Below the pieces are notes generated by a model. It searched no databases and was not told the origin of the DNA. It worked only from the letters and a program-made list of their open reading frames with translations. Of a stretch of DNA of 64,000 nt, positions 1-12,270 are shown in pieces. The stretch is from Ricinus communis (lineage: Eukaryota > Streptophyta > Magnoliopsida > Malpighiales > Euphorbiaceae), in assembly GCF_019578655.1 (NCBI RefSeq), contig NC_063263.1, forward strand, positions 7,450,001 through 7,514,000, in the 5' to 3' direction. Each line of letters starts with the position of its first letter. The first letter of the stretch is position 1. A program made the translations under genes and the position numbers.

Positions 1-485
1 CCAATTGTGTTGGATTGAGTGTTTGGATAAGGAATTAGTAGCTCTTATAACTAAAATTGAAAATCTTAGATTGAATTAGAACGCAAGCCTTTGGAAATAT
101 TTTTGGTTTTGTTCTTAACTTCGTGAAATAATATAAATAGAATTAAGTTATAATTTTGTTTAATAGTGGAAATATTTGAAGAATCCTTAAAAGAATGGAC
201 ATAGACAAGTGTTGGACGAACTACTATAAAATTTTTGTGTAGTGAGTTGTGCTTGATTCCTCACTCGGTTTAATTTATTTTTGGTTTTGATTACAACCAA
301 TTCAACCCTCTTGGTTGCTAGTACAATTACTATAATTAATTAATTTTGTTAAATATTAAAATCAACTTACTATAAGACTAACTATTATTCTCACTAAAAT
401 TAATAATTCCATTCTAACATAATAGAAAATTAAATTTTAGGTGAATTTCATATTTGTTAAAAATTTAAAAATTAAATAGTAATTT
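1..485. other. AT-rich spacer
   Basis: No open frame or recognisable RNA or element is visible here. The sequence is AT-rich and runs into the repeat that starts near 486. Confidence 0.6.
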
Positions 486-2760
486 TGTCACGACCTGATT
501 TATAGGCTCATTACCGGCGCTTGGAAATGGGTAGGTGTAAGGCTACCGAAACCCGTAGCAAGCCTGACTATTTATTAACTTAATCCAATCATGATTTTAT
601 CCATTAACACTATTTCATTACCAATTTTCAACAACCTAAAAACTACATATTATGATCAGTCTGTCAACATAATTAGGTAATACCTCATTGGTTGGTTTAA
701 CATGCCAAAACAAAATAATAAGTTTTAGAATCATTACTGTGGAGAATCTAAAATTCTAATAATTAAACATATAAATAAAATTATTTACATTAAACCCGAA
801 GATAAAGGAAGTCGGACTACTACAGTAGAAGAGCTGCGAGAAACCTAACAGACACCTGAAAAATAAAACTTTGAGATTGTCAATCTCGACAGTGAGTTAA
901 AATCATATAATCCAAAAATAAATACAACAATCTCAATAAAATATTTATTTAATCATATAATAGAATATTATATCATATTAAAATGCATGTCATGTCTTGA
1001 TTCAGACAGAAATACAATTTAAATATTATGGGACGAGTATCTCGGCAAAACCCTAACCCCAATACTAGCAGCCTTTCGAATCTTTTATTCCAATAGGACT
1101 GACGCCTAGAGAGCAAAGCTCAACCAGGATCCTTAAATCCAATCTAATCACTTAATTCCCAATAAAGCCAGCACCTAGAGAGCAACGCTCGACCAAAAAC
1201 TTTTCCTCCAACAGTCAAATTCTCACAGCCCAGAGAGTTGTACTCGACCAGGATAAATCCCAAAAATAATCTTTTACTTCCTATCTCTGATTAATACTGG
1301 TATGCACATGGTCTTGATGCAACACATCAGGTGGCGTGTTCTACTGCCACCTCATCCCGAAGTTACAATCATAGCATCAATAATAATTATAAATATTATA
1401 AATCATAAACAAACATAAATTATTCAATAACATATTAAGAATTAAAGTTGAATAGCTTCAAGTATAGCAAACATGAAAATTATGTATAATAATAATAATA
1501 ATAATAATATCGATAATAACGAAAATAAAATTAATAATAATGATGCTAATAATATTCGTAATAATTATTAATCAAATAAAATTACTAATAATAACGCTAA
1601 TAATTATCATAATTATTAATCAATTAACATTGCATTTAATTTAAACATGATATAAGTGCAGATTATTATATGAGTTTAACTCATAGTTCTGTCGCGCCCT
1701 GCACTCTGCTCCTACGCCTCGGATGGAGCTGGCTAGATGAACGGATTATCTATTCACGAATATAACTCAATTAATAATATATTCTTAATTTTTATTAGGC
1801 CTAGACTCTTATATCAGACTGCCTAAGAAATTTCGACTCAAAAATTCTACTAAAAATTCGATAAAATTTCTCCTAAAGTATGAACGTTTACCCCCCGTAC
1901 AATTGGTAGTCGGATACCAAAACTACATTATTTTTCCTACTCCAATCCAAATCACAATACAAAAATTAATAGTCTGAAAAAATAATATTATTCACGATAC
2001 ATCACACAAATATTTTTTCTCGCATTTAATCAATTAATGACAGCCTCAATTTACATGACAGAATATTAATTCCTTCTGTGATTCATCTAGAGTAATTCTA
2101 AAATCAGGCTACTAACTAATTAGATAATTTTATTAGTTAATTATAACTAACAATTTATACACTAATAATTTTAAAATAAATTTTAAAGCCTGGATAAAAT
2201 TATACTGATCCGATACCAGAACTTTTGTGCGTCCGAAAAACACCGGAGTTCGAAAGCCAGTATCGCCAACGGTGTCGGGTTTCGAATTCGGAAGCACCTG
2301 TACGAAGCTTGAGTTGTTGGGAGTCCGAGTATACAAATTTCTTCGGTTGAAACTCGCTGGAAGTTACCGAATCGAGGGAGAAAAGTTTTGACTCCGGCGA
2401 GACTCACCCACTATTGCTGGTGAGGAAAAATGGCGGGGAGGAGCTGGCTTTGGGTTATCGATGGTGGGGAGCACGATTTCGGCATTGGACTGGTGAAAGG
2501 GCGACGACAGACAGTTGTTCTTGCAGTGGCAGCGATGGAGGAGCTTTCCTTCCTCCAACTCGTCGTCGGCAGTAAGAAAAAGAAGAAGGAGGTGACGCCG
2601 GCAAGGGAGAGGGAAGAAGAAAGAGTTTGTAGCGGCTAAAAGAAGGAGACATGCGGCGGAAAGGAAGGGAGTGAGGGAGGAGGAAGAGAGGGTGTCGAGG
2701 AGAGAGAAGAAGGAAAATGGGAGGGAAATTTTTATTTTTTCATAAAAGATGAAAATAATG
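486..2760. repeat. Degenerate interspersed repeat, LTR-like
   Basis: The block opens with TGTCACGACC, a start I associate with plant LTR-type repeats. It differs from the surrounding spacer: GC-richer islands lie at 1020-1350, 1690-1730 and 2210-2750. Near 1101, 1167 and 1226 it holds three related copies of a motif reading roughly CCTAGAGAGCAACGCTCGAC. The end at 2400-2740 is purine-rich on the + strand, and the short frames there look like by-products of that composition. No gag, protease, reverse transcriptase or integrase frame was found, so this is at best a solo LTR or a non-autonomous remnant. The end point is uncertain and I could not identify a target-site duplication. Confidence 0.45.
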
Positions 2761-4484
2761 CAAATGAGTCCCTTCTTGGACATTCTTGATCTAATTATTT
2801 TTTATTTATTTATCTTATTGATATATATAAAATAATTAACTCATCAATATTTAATGTAATATTAATTTAAAAATTTACTACTCTGATTAAAATTGAAACA
2901 ATTAAAATTAAAATTTATAAATATTATAAATTTTATCTTTCAATTTATTCTTTTGATTGTATTTACTTTAAATGCAAGTAATTAGCTTTATAAAAGTATA
3001 AGAGAAGTTCAATATAATAAAATTGACATATAAAATGAATCATATATCAAAATAATTAGAAATAAATAGTAATTATCTATTTATTTATTTATTCATTGAT
3101 TAAAAGCTCAATAACTATCGGCTAAAAGAACCCGAAATATTCTAAAATTATAAAAGTGAAAATATTAAATTGATCAACCTATGATGGATAATATAATTAT
3201 AATTTATTAACCAATGCTAAACGTTGGAATATAATATAACCAACTAACATAGTCAGCGAAAAATTCAAATCTTATGATTTTTACTTAACGAATGTACTTT
3301 TCTCTAATTTTCTTGATAGCACAAAGTATTTGTACGTTGTCATGGAAAATGCAGCTCACCCTCCTTAGCCTAAAGAATTTGTATTTTTCATTTTTCCAAT
3401 AAATTTTACAGATGGAATTTAAATTTCCAGTCCAGAAAGTTAAGTTTATTTCATATGCAACTAAATTTGTTATAGAGAGAGTGAACAAGAATTAACACAT
3501 CTCAGCTTTCAAAAATGCTGTGGTTAACACATCTATCAGTATTTTTAAGGTGTAACAAATTCTTTTTCTTTTTCTAACAGCAAAAATACTTGTGAAAGAG
3601 AGCAAACTTTTGGAGACAATTGAAAGCACTCAAAAAACAAATTAACAAGTTTATTAAGAGCAGGTGTTATGATCACAAACTGAAATCTAGTTTTGGAAAG
3701 AAATAGAAAAAAAAAAAAAAAAACAATACATTATGATTGTATGATATATGTAATATATAGTTCTCTAGAAAAATAAATCTAAAAAATAAAATAAAAATGG
3801 AGATCATGAATATTATATGATACTATGCTTAGAATAAATTCAGAAAATAAACATTAAAAATGGAATTATACATCAAACAACTTTTATTAAAAATAATAAA
3901 AATATAGAACATTAGACACCCTCTAATTGGTATTTAAAAATTATAAAAGTTTGGAGTCGTTTTGTTATGATGAACCAATTCTGGGAAGGATTTATCAGGT
4001 TTGTAGTGAGTGTAACTGTCTATACAACTCTAACAAATAAAAGTATAAACATATATAATATATATATAATTCATAAATCTGAAGGAAACAGATGTGTAAT
4101 GCGAAATGGTTGATGTACAGATCGAAGTTCTCCTTACTGCAAGCTAAGAAAAAGAGAAAGGGAACTGCCCAGTGTTTGTTTTCCTTGTCATACCAGAATC
4201 ATACATTTCTTCCATATTTAGTATAAATCTGAAACAAAAACAAGTCTTAACAACTTTCGATTTAATTATATTAACTCAATCAGCCCCCTGGTATTGGCTT
4301 TGTGTGGCGGCAACATCCGTGGAGGCTGGTCTACCAAGATTATTCAAATATAAATCCTGTCGAATGTTCTTCATCAATCTTTGTCTATGATTCTTACTTG
4401 AATCTGCACAAGAATTAAACCTTATCCCAATCTCTTGCCCTTTCTTGCAAGGGAAAAGGTTTGCGTGTGTCCAAGTAAGCATAA
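2761..4484. other. AT-rich spacer and probable 5' region of the kinase gene
   Basis: There is no coding frame. The stretch contains an A-run near 3710 and TA-rich steps near 4050-4070, within about 430 bases of the next start codon. The promoter and leader of the kinase gene should lie in the last few hundred bases, but no single TATA box stands out. Confidence 0.5.
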
Positions 4485-7400
4485 ATGGCTCTTTTCCACT
4501 CGGAACCTAAGGCTGATGAAGCTCATGGTGCTACGGTCATTGCTATTGATTGCGACAAGAACAGCAAATGTGCAGTCAAGTGGGCAATCGATAATCTTGT
4601 AAACAACAAGAAGCCGAATTGTATTCTTGTTCATGTTCAATGCAAAACCTTGCATCCTGGTATGTGGTCATTTCTCTTTGTTTAAAGATTATATGTGGCT
4701 AGATATGAGTGTTTGCATTGTCTTTTGCCACTAGTTTTTAACTCCGGAGTGCTAAACATCAAATATCATTAAGATTATTGATTCATCTGGCAGGCATAGT
4801 GTTTGATTTGCAGTATTTTGGGTTTTTGCAGGGGATCGTACAGGCCATATACCTAAAGAAGGTCGCCCACCAACTCAACAAGAGTTGCAGCAGTTCTTCC
4901 TCCCCTACCGAGGATATTGTGCGAGAAGAGGAGTGAGTATTTTTAATTCTTAAATGATTAATTCTTGAAATTGGACGCAATCATTCTAATATATATGTTT
5001 TCTTTTGCGGTTTCAGATTGAAACAAAGAATGTAGTTTTACATGACATTGATGTTCCAAGTGCACTTACTAACTACGTTGTTCTCAACAAAGCTTCCAAT
5101 ATTGTTCTTGGTGCATCTCGCAGGAATGCTCTTACAAGGTCTGCCTGTCTGTCTTCCGATGCCCCGCCCGCCCCCCCTCTACTCTCTCTGTCATCCCACA
5201 TACACACTAATGTTTAGATGCAACCTTAACTGGAGGCTCTTCTCATGACATTTTTCCTTGTGCAGGAAATTTAAGAATCCAGACGCTCCTTCGACATTGC
5301 TCAAATCCGCACCAGAATCCTGTGCAGTATATGTCATATCGAAAGGAAAACTTCAGACGTTGCGTCCAGCAAGTCGACCTCTTACCGCTTCTGATTCCAC
5401 ATCTTCAAATATTTCTTCAGATTCTTCCCAGCAGCATCATTCACCACCTGCTACTACTAACAATGCATCTTCTACACGGCAACACAATCATTTGGAAGTA
5501 CCTCAGAGTTCAAGTATCCCGCCATCCGAGTTACAGTAAGTTAAATTTCTATATTTTCTTTGTTAATGTCGCAGCAATGCATTAAAATATTGGCGAAAAT
5601 TTTTTGACCTTTTTCCATTTTTTGAGACAATGTATTCTTCTGATTATAATTCACACAAATTGAAATCATTCAAGTGCTTAAGTTGCATTTCTCACCAGAA
5701 TTTTTTTGTCAATGCCTTGCATCTAGAAGTTAGCGGTGTTATGCTTCTTGGTCACAGAGATTTTGTTTGCTTATGCAGAATAAGCTTTTCTGAAAGTCGG
5801 AAAAGTGATGAAACGTTTCCTGATAGAGGCAGCGATTCCATGCACAGAGCAGAACATGAATATTATGAATTCAGCTCCAAGACACATTCACCTGCGCCAT
5901 CTATAGATGATCACTCATCAGATTTGTTGCATAGGGATTCCATATCAGATGGCAATGAAATCTCATCAGGGCCTATAAGTATCCGATCAGCTGACATGTC
6001 CTATGAAAATGTAGATTTCTCCCCAAAGTCTGGAAGTCTCAAGAACCCCAATTCCTCGCAACTTGCTGTAAGTAAAACAAGAAATTCCTTGATACATTGC
6101 TAAATATGCCATTGAAAAGTTGTGCATGTCCTGATATAGGCTTAGAGAAGGTTAAATTTTTCTGCACTTCAACTGACATTATTGTTGTTCTTCGTGACAG
6201 CATCTATTAGATGCAGAAATGAGAAGATTAAAGCTTGAGCTGCAGCATTCTATGCAATTGTTTAGAACAGTTACTAACGAAACTGTTCTGGCCAAGCAGA
6301 TGGTAATGTCAGATAACAACTTAAACTAGTTATCAAATGCTTATACGAGCATTTCAATGCTTGACAGCAAGTTACTTGCAAACTGATATTTACTGTATGT
6401 TCCTAGGTAAGGGAGCTTCACCGGTTAGAGTCATTGGAATCGCAGAAGTCGGAAGAATCAAAATTGGCTGAAAGAGCTGCATTGACATTGGCAGAAATGG
6501 AGAAGCACAAGAAAAAGGTTGCTTCGGAAGCAGTACAAGCAGTTAAGAAGCTAGCAGATCTAGAAGCACAAAAGAGGAATGCAGAAATGAGGGCTCAGCG
6601 GAAGAAGAACATGGAAACTATGGCAAACGATGATTTTAGATGCAGAAGATACACTATTGATGAGATAGAGGTTGCAACACAACACTTTGCACCCTCCCAT
6701 AAGATTGGCGAAGGTGCATATGGACCTGTTTTTAGAGGCATGCTTAATCACATTGCTGTTGCCATCAAGATCTTGAGGCCAGACTTGTCGCAAGGGCTGA
6801 AGCAATTCCGACAGGAGGTAAGCTATACTCGTTATTTGTTTTATGCAGAGAATAATATTCTTAAGTTTACTTCTTTCTCTTGTTTTAAATTTCTGAGAGT
6901 TATGTTATCAATGCAGGTTGACGTGTTAAGCAGCTTGAGACATCCACACATGGTTATCCTGCTCGGAGCATGTCCTGAATACGGTTGCCTTGTGTACGAG
7001 TACATGGAAAATGGCAACTTAGAAGATCGTCTCTTCAGGAAAGACAACACTCTTCCAATACCATGGAGAACCCGGTTCAAAATAGCATATGAAATCGCAG
7101 CAGCCCTTCTTTTCCTCCATGAAACAAAACCAGAACCATTGGTGCATCGTGATCTGAAGCCTGCAAACATTCTTTTAGACCGAAACTATGTGAGCAAAAT
7201 CAGTGATGTGGGTTTGGCCAGGCTTGTTCCACCATCTGCAGCTAATAATGTTAGTCAATATCGCATGACAGCAGCAGCTGGTACATTCTATTATATTGAT
7301 CCTGAATATCAGCAGACAGGATTATTGGGTGTCAAGTCAGACTTGTATTCATTTGGCGTAGTTCTATTACAACTTCTTACAGCAAAACCTCCGATGGGTC

Positions 7401-7726
7401 TATCCTGCCAAGTTGAGGATTCAATCCAAAACGGAACATTTTCAGACGTGCTTGACCCAGCATTGACAGATTGGCCTGTTGAAGATTGTTTATCGCTTGC
7501 AAAGATAGGGGTGAAATGCTGTGAGTTGAGGAAAAAGGATAGACCAAATCTTGCTAACGTTATTCTGCCAGAGCTGGAACGGTTGACAGATCTTGCAATG
7601 GCTAATGAAGCCATTGAACCTGAAACAACCATACCACTAACTAGTCCTATTGATTTAATTTCAGAAGCACAAAGATATTCAAGTGAGGTTAGTTACTATT
7701 TCAAAAAAATGAAAGTGTATACGTAG
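4485..7726 (+). CDS. USP-like domain protein kinase (RLCK-IX type, U-box-less PUB35/51/52 relative)
   Basis: Predicted cytoplasmic serine/threonine kinase with an N-terminal universal-stress-protein-like (adenine nucleotide alpha hydrolase) domain. Exons by splice-site reading: 4485-4659, 4832-4932, 5017-5138, 5266-5535, 5779-6067, 6201-6302, 6407-6817 and 6917-7726, giving 759 aa. The USP-like part covers roughly residues 15-165 and includes VIAIDCDKNSKCAVKWAIDN. A Ser-rich linker follows, then a charged coiled coil (about 320-440) and the kinase domain. Kinase landmarks are the glycine loop IGEGAYGPVFRG (from about 453), VAIK Lys474, HRDLKPAN (Asp about 569), ISDVGLAR with DVG in place of DFG (usual for this family, as I recall), and DPEYQQTG. 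No U-box follows the kinase, as in the shorter Arabidopsis members of this group. The last exon may instead splice at 7688 into an exon at 7971 (see next entry). The biological substrate is unknown. Confidence 0.9.
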
Positions 7727-7970
7727 TAGGTCAGAAACCACAGATTACATTCGATCATTTGAAACAAATGAAAAGAAGTAATTGATTTTTCATGTAAAGT
7801 AATCAAGTAGATATCCTGGCAAAGAATATCTTAATTAACCCTTGCAAAAAAATTCCTAAAGACCATCTGTATATCTCTTTATTATGCGAAATCAGCAGGG
7901 AATGAGAAACAAATCCTAACGTCCAAAAATGGAAAATTCAACGTAGATAATTTCGAAACGGAGACGGCAG

Positions 7971-8153
7971 CAGCAATTCAAGTCTATGAGCAAGAGGTGG
8001 ATCTTCAAGAACAGCCCTGGTAAATCCAGCACTAATGATCAGCCGCCATTACCATCATCACCTTCAGGAAAATCGGACATGATCTCATTCCAAGGTTGCT
8101 GGTCACCATTTGTGAGCTGCATTTCAGTGCATGATCCTCCGACACATAGATGA
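7971..8153 (+). CDS. Possible alternative terminal exon of the kinase gene
   Basis: If the kinase's last exon ends at 7687 (GAG|GTTAGT) and an intron runs to the AG at 7970, the frame continues for 60 codons to a TGA at 8151-8153. The added tail is basic and Ser/Pro-rich (for example FKSMSKRWIFKNSPGKSS and PPLPSSPSGKSD) and ends near PPTHR. This would give an 807-residue protein instead of 759. Both junctions have the required dinucleotides, but the acceptor lacks a good pyrimidine tract. The stretch could equally be 3'UTR of the unspliced form. Confidence 0.4.
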   Translation, partial: QQFKSMSKRWIFKNSPGKSSTNDQPPLPSSPSGKSDMISFQGCWSPFVSCISVHDPPTHR

Positions 8154-8741
8154 TAGATGCAAATCTTTTTCTTAGTCATAGGTGGATATTATTGCAGAAT
8201 TGACCTACATTCACTGTAAATCTATCTTAGGAGCATTTTATTTATGAAAGAAACTATAGTTATGTGATCTTTAAGTTCTTTCCATCAATATCTACAAGAT
8301 AAAACCATTTTAGCATACAATTATACTTACTTTTTTGGAGAAATTATTATATGAACTTAATCTACCATTTTTCGAAATGCTGATCTAATAAAACGATGAC
8401 ATTTTATTTTATTTTTTACATATATCTTGTTAATTTTAGAGATAAGACTGAGATGTAAAAATAAAATTAAATATTATTATTTTATTGGATGAGTGTTTTA
8501 ATATCGTGGTGGATTATGACCATGAAATAATTTTCTCTATTAGGGCCAATTTGACATTGTTTTTTTATATTTATTTAGTTTTGAATTTTATCAACTAAAA
8601 TAGGCCTAATAGTAAAATCCAAATTTTTATATGTTAGTATGACTTTGGTCCAATCTTTTAAAATTATGAAAATAGGCTCAATTAGTAAAATTGATTTCAA
8701 TTTTAGCCTACTTCCTATATCAGTCAAAATTAAATGATGTG

Positions 8742-8822
8742 ACGGTCGAGTTGGTGTCTACGTGGACATGTGAGTAGTATAGTCTTATGGAGCCCACGTC
8801 CACATCAGACCAACACGACCGT
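8742..8822. repeat. Imperfect inverted repeat (about 25-bp arms)
   Basis: The left arm (8742-8767) begins ACGGTCGAGTTGGTGTC and the right arm (8798-8822) is its imperfect reverse complement, ending CAACACGACCGT. About 30 bases separate them. The arms are GC-richer than the flanks, as in the terminal part of a small transposon or a decayed MITE. Confidence 0.6.
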
Positions 8823-9474
8823 ATCAAACCAACACTAATCAATATGTGTTACTCTAAGGTAATTTATGCTCTGCATCTTGATCCATCTTGTAGTGTGTAG
8901 TTCAGACACAGGGCCATACGTGCGGGACTATGTCTCGCTCCTCTAAGTTTTTTTTCTTAAATTTAAAATTATAATAAAATAAATTATAAAAATTAACAAT
9001 ATATAATTTAAAAATTATGTATTAAGTATACATTTTTTTATTTATAAGAATTAACTTTTACCTACGCGTTTTATGATTGCTATAATTATTTTGATTTTAA
9101 ATAATAATGTGAATTGAGTTTATAGATAAAATAAAATAAATTTTTAATATTTTATAATTATTTATAATATTTTTATAAATAATAATAAATGAAATATTTT
9201 TAATATCTTTCTTAATTTTTTTATACATAAATTTAAATTGTATGTACTAAAAATAAGTACACATATTAAAATGTATCAAGATATAATAACACGTGTCAAA
9301 AAATCTAATATTATATATATATATATATATCATAAGTAAATAAAATTTTAAAATTAATATAATTGGTAATATTTTTTTTATTTTTTCAATTAATCATACT
9401 CTGGAGAATTAAAAATTTATATACTTTTTGGTAAATAATACATAAATTATCTATTACAACTAATATAATAAGAT

Positions 9475-9526
9475 TTTTAGAAATCTTTATATACTAAAAT
9501 TTTTAGAAATCTTTATATACTAAAAT
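9475..9526. repeat. 26-bp tandem duplication
   Basis: TTTTAGAAATCTTTATATAC followed by TAAAAT occurs twice in direct succession with a 26-bp period. Confidence 0.8.
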
Positions 9527-10459
9527 TTTATATTGTTAGTGAATGAAACTAATATTTTTGTTCGTTTGATAATTTAAGAATTTCATTAATATGTAATTGA
9601 TAATTTTATACCTAAAAGTATTACATTTTTATAATGGACATCAATATTCATCATTTATAGGATAATATTTATTATTACTATAATGATGTTCATTTTATAT
9701 TCCATCAATTTTTAAATGCTCATTATTTTAGTGAAGGATGTTCATCATTGATGATCTATATATTTATTAATTTGTTCTTGTCAATTCAGTAGTTATAACT
9801 TTATATATGTTCCTCAAAAATCACTACAATAAATATTGATTCTTTATAAAAGTTAGATTCATTGTTTTTATAATTAATATAAACATTCGTCATTTATAGG
9901 TATAATATTCATTAGTTTGTTAATGGATATTCATTATCAACGAACACCATTTTATTAATTTATTCAAACGGACATATATAACATATACATAATATAAGTA
10001 GTCTTTATAGTTAGTAAATAAATAAAAAAATTAAGTTAAAGTTATTCTACAAATATTTATATTGTGGTAGAAATATTTTTTCATAAAATAAAGTTAATAA
10101 ACAATAAATATTCAATGCATATTTAATGAACATAAGTTAATAAATATTTAATATCGACTTAATAACTATAAATTAAAAAAATCATACGTCAGAATTCTGA
10201 TGCAGCGCATAAAATATCTAAAATATCTAGTTCAACAACATTACAATATGACTCAGGATACATGATATAAGGCCCCTTACTTTGAATAACTAGAGTTAAA
10301 AATAAATAAAGGAAAAAGAAAAACAACTAATTGATTCAATTTTTCTCTCTTGCTCTCTCCCAGTCGTCCAAATCCTTATTCTTCTCCTTGACCAAAACAA
10401 TTCTTTCTCTCCCTCGTCTTTAATCTCGGTAATAAAAGAAAGGGGAAAGGCATTAGCAT

Positions 10460-10975
10460 TTGATGTGGGGCATTAGGGTTTCATCGGGTAAGAGATCTTA
10501 TCCTCAAGTTTCTTTGTAACAAAAGACATTATATCCTCTATTTTCTTGATATCATTTCAAGTTCTGAATCCTTTTAGACAAAGATTTTCTTCTCCAACTT
10601 GTTTTACTTCAGACACTTTGCTCTCAATCTAATACTTTCATTTTTTCGCAGACTCTAATTGTTGCTCTGTGCTGAAAAATTTCTTTCTGAGAGTTTCTAG
10701 GTCATGATGCCCAAGAGTTGCTTTTTCATCCTGCAATCCAGTCTTCAATAGTCTGTTCCACCTCTCAATTCTTCTTACAATAGTCTCTTTTTTCATAAGT
10801 AGGTTTGCTTTTCTCATTGTTCAAAACTTCCAATTTATGATTCAATACTAAGATTGTTTAAGGCAGAGATTTATTTTCTTCCTCAATAACTGTCAAATTT
10901 TGACTCGAATCTCTCTCACTTGCAGCTCAGCAGATTGTAGTTGCTACTTCATACTAGCAATTTCGGCAGTTTAGA
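10460..10975 (-). pseudogene. Decayed coiled-coil gene fragment (CIP1/myosin-like)
   Basis: Read on the minus strand, the segment gives broken heptad-like peptides in shifting frames. They include AEIASMK-stop-QLQSAELQV from about 10970, VIEEENKSL near 10880, and HKLEVLNNEKSK further on, interrupted by several stops and frameshifts. This composition resembles long coiled-coil plant proteins such as COP1-interactive protein 1, but the family assignment is from memory of typical repeats and is weak. No intact frame remains. Confidence 0.35.
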
Positions 10976-10989
10976 TATACAGAAGAGTA

Positions 10990-12240
10990 AATGAATAGAG
11001 AAATTAGGCCATTGAACAAAGGTCAGAAAGACTAACTTAAGTTGGTTAGCCTATTAAATAACACGGCATCAAGTTTTTAAACAAAATAAATATGTAACCG
11101 CCAACTTAGCTGCTAGCTCATTTTAATTTTAACCAAACATAAGGAGTGGGCTACAATTATACTCAATTTTACTGATTGGGCCTTGTTTGACAATTTTAAT
11201 AGATTAGACTAAAATTAAAGCAAATAAAAATTTAAGCCAATTATAAATAAAAATAAATTATTAATTTTTTAAGTCATATTTTAATAAAATATTTCTCTTA
11301 ATATTTGTATATATAACTTTAAAAATGTATATTATGCTATGTTTTATTTTATTGCAGTATTGTTTTGTCTAATCAATCTTATTTTTATAGTATGATAAGA
11401 TATTTACGGATTTTATTTTTAGTTTCTATCATTTCACCAACAAAATTAAACATCTAAGTTCAAAAAAAAATTTTAGTACTTAAACCTCTATTAAATTATT
11501 AACCTCTTCATAGTAATAAATTTTATTTGATGTCAAATGTATGACTATATAGAAATTTTATTGTAATACTTTTCTTAAAAGAAAATATAAAAAGAAAAAA
11601 TATCAAAGCAGATACTTGAAAACAATACCAAACTAATCTATAGTATTTTCAATGCACTTGTTATATATATTAAATTTTTTATTTTAAAAAGTTATATAAT
11701 GAAATAGAATACAAATATATTTTTTATAATATAAATATTGATTTGAGTTTAATAAATGTAATATAAATTTTTATGTATTTTAAATGACTAAAATTTCAAA
11801 AGAAAAGATTAATATCATTAATATTATAAATTTATATTATAAAAGAAAAAAATTGTATTGACTATTATTTTAATATTTTTTTATAGAATTATATCTTTTA
11901 TAATAGAGAGCACCAAGCATTTAACAGTATTTTAGTGCTTTTAAAAATAAGAATCATTATTTTAGTTATCGAAGAATAATCAGAATTAAATAATATTTGC
12001 TTTATGACATGGGGGTTTTGTAATATGACATCTGTGTCTTTAAGGATAAAGGCCAACGACATTTATTGCATGCAAGTTTAGTGCCTCATTATGTCTTATA
12101 AAGTGGTTAGTCGTTTCAACATTCAGCAGAAGTTACCAAACGACAGAAAAACTAGTTCTGTCGTTTTAAAAGAGCATCGTCAAATACGGAGAACTAACAG
12201 CTTCTCTCGCACCGAACACTAACTAAATTGGAGACGCTCA
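10990..12240. other. AT-rich spacer leading into the TIM23 promoter
   Basis: No coding frame was recognised. Composition is strongly AT until about 12000, then becomes mixed where the TIM23 promoter should be. Confidence 0.55.
12097..12103 (+). promoter_or_regulatory. Candidate TATA box of TIM23
   Basis: TATAAAG lies about 170 bases before the TIM23 ATG, a plausible distance if the leader is about 135 bases. Found by eye only. Confidence 0.4.
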
Positions 12241-12254
12241 AATCTTCCGCCTGA

Positions 12255-12270
12255 AAACCCTAACCCTAAA
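12255..12270 (+). promoter_or_regulatory. Double telo-box abutting the TIM23 start codon
   Basis: AAACCCTAACCCTAAA ends on the A of the ATG. It equals two plant telomere units. Telo-boxes are a known cis element in plant translation and organelle-biogenesis genes, and TRB and other proteins can bind them. A role in this leader is inference. Confidence 0.65.

Larger units (their letters stand above)
8154..10439. other. AT-rich spacer with small repeats
   Basis: No gene was recognised. It includes the inverted repeat at 8742-8822, a short TA run at 9311-9330, a 26-bp tandem duplication at 9475-9526, and loosely repeated ATTCATCATTTATAGG-type segments near 9645 and 9890. Confidence 0.55.

Noticed and set aside
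2430..2639. Open frame on the plus strand starting MAGRSWLW
   Set aside because: Overlaps the same repeat tail, lacks splice or leader context, and ends in Lys/Glu runs from purine-rich DNA.
2364..2783. 139-codon open frame on the minus strand near 2.5 kb
   Set aside because: It mirrors the purine-rich tail of a repeat. Leu/Ser/Pro runs come from CTT/CCT composition and no family is recognisable.
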